Source of the DNA: WHSM01 sp050701635
Lineage (GTDB): Bacteria > Actinomycetota > Actinomycetes > Mycobacteriales > Micromonosporaceae
Assembly (NCBI GenBank): GCA_050701635.1
Contig: JBOGDF010000154.1
Coordinates: 1 to 12,568 of the forward strand
DNA: 12,568 nt
Direction of reading: 5' to 3'
The notes beneath the pieces were generated by a model. The model was not told the DNA's origin. It did no database searches and saw only the letters and a program-made list of their open reading frames with translations. The position numbers were made by a program, and so were the translations under genes. Below are positions 11,901-12,568 of this stretch, one piece after another; position 1 is the first letter of the stretch, and each line of letters begins with the position of its first letter.

Positions 11901-12568
11901 ATGAGCGGTCCGGGCACGAGCGGGGCTGATGTCGTGGTCGCCATCGACGTGGGCGGCACCGTGACCAAGTGCGCCCTGGTGGGCGCCGGCGACCACGCGG
12001 TCAAGCACGCCGAACGGCACCCCACCGGCGCCTCGGACGGCACCGACGCGGTGGTCGCCCGGCTGCTGTCGCTCGCCGAGGGGCTCACCGACCGGGCCCG
12101 CGGGCTGGGGCTGACGCCGCGTGCGGTCGGGCTGGTGGTGCCGGGGATCGTGGACGAGGCGCGCGGCATGGCGGCGTACGCCGCCAACCTGGGCTGGCTG
12201 GACCTCCCGCTGCGCGACCTCGCCGCCCAGCGCACCGGGCTGCCCACGGTGCTGGGGCACGACGTACGGGCCGGGGGGCTCGCCGAGGCCAGGCTGGGCG
12301 CCGGGCGGGGCGTCGCGCAGCTGCTCTTCGTACCGATCGGCACCGGGATCGCCGGAGCGCACGTGGTCGCCGGTCACCCGGCGTCCGGCGCTCACGGCGC
12401 TGCCTGCGAGCTGGGCCATGTGGTGGTACGCCCGTCAGGCCGGCCCTGCGGCTGCGGCCGCCGCGGCTGCCTGGAGGCCGAAGCGTCCGCCCGTGCCGTC
12501 GCCGACCGCTACGCCGAACTGACCGCGGCAGCCGAGCCCGGCGCGGCCGCGGCGGCGCGGGCCGGTGC
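11901..12568 (+). CDS. ROK-family sugar kinase, partial (right edge)
   Basis: The visible 222 residues start at the ATG at 11901 and continue past the window end. They show the ROK order of motifs. The N-terminal phosphate loop is AIDVGGTVTKCALVG. The catalytic-aspartate segment is GHDVRAGGLAEARLG, where most ROK kinases have Asn-Asp. A PIGTGIAGA glycine segment follows. Then comes ELGH with the zinc-binding CGCGRRGC motif. These enzymes phosphorylate glucose, N-acetylglucosamine, N-acetylmannosamine or similar sugars with ATP in the cytoplasm. The gene begins 4 bases after the SIS-isomerase stop, with GAGG overlapping that stop as a close ribosome site, so translation is probably coupled. 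A kinase plus an amino-sugar isomerase supports a short catabolic route feeding glycolysis or cell-wall precursor pools. Confidence 0.93.
   Translation, partial: MSGPGTSGADVVVAIDVGGTVTKCALVGAGDHAVKHAERHPTGASDGTDAVVARLLSLAEGLTDRARGLGLTPRAVGLVVPGIVDEARGMAAYAANLGWLDLPLRDLAAQRTGLPTVLGHDVRAGGLAEARLGAGRGVAQLLFVPIGTGIAGAHVVAGHPASGAHGAACELGHVVVRPSGRPCGCGRRGCLEAEASARAVADRYAELTAAAEPGAAAAARAG

Noticed and set aside
12248..12290. His-Asp in place of Asn-Asp at the ROK kinase catalytic segment as a sign of altered function
   Set aside because: The catalytic Asp is kept and, as far as I recall, His-Asp is common in actinobacterial ROK kinases.

Overview
The window is GC-rich DNA with dense coding on both strands, GTG and TTG starts and little spacer. 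Gene content points to an actinomycete: a GpgS-type glucosyltransferase, a DUF3263 protein, and a threonine-synthase-family gene under an S-box leader. Codon style resembles Micromonosporaceae, but that placement is an impression, not a computed result. I see no tRNA, rRNA, CRISPR array, transposase or phage gene.

Layout, left to right. (1) 1-939, minus: a two-domain GNAT acetyltransferase that runs off the left edge and appears frameshifted near its 5' end. (2) 940-1259: a gene-less stretch with small dyads and a possible promoter. (3) 1260-2564, minus: a threonine-synthase-family gene, preceded at 2577-2687 by a clear SAM-I riboswitch whose closing helix touches the ribosome binding site. 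(4) 2892-3839, plus: glucosyl-3-phosphoglycerate synthase behind a good sigma-70-like promoter. (5) 3840-3938: a long inverted repeat filling the gap between convergent genes. (6) 3939-7666, minus: a two-gene ABC-2 transporter operon. Its ATPase is fused to an extracytoplasmic S15/CocE-type alpha/beta hydrolase and overlaps the permease gene by 4 bases. (7) 7764-9580, plus: two translationally coupled single-pass membrane proteins of unknown function, divergent from the transporter. (8) 9605-9982, minus: a DUF3263 protein. (9) 10061-12568: a DeoR-family regulator (minus) divergent from a SIS-domain sugar isomerase and a ROK sugar kinase (plus, cut by the right edge), with promoter and operator-like repeats between them.

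How the genes may work together. Region 9 looks like an amino-sugar utilisation locus with its own repressor. Region 3 links threonine-synthase-like chemistry to S-adenosylmethionine level. That fits better if the enzyme feeds methionine synthesis from O-phosphohomoserine than if it makes threonine. Regions 6 and 7 may form a cell-envelope module, but that rests only on adjacency.

The most rewarding items to follow up are the riboswitch-controlled threonine synthase homologue, the hydrolase-ABC fusion, the strand-asymmetric inverted repeat at 3840-3938, and the GNAT frameshift.
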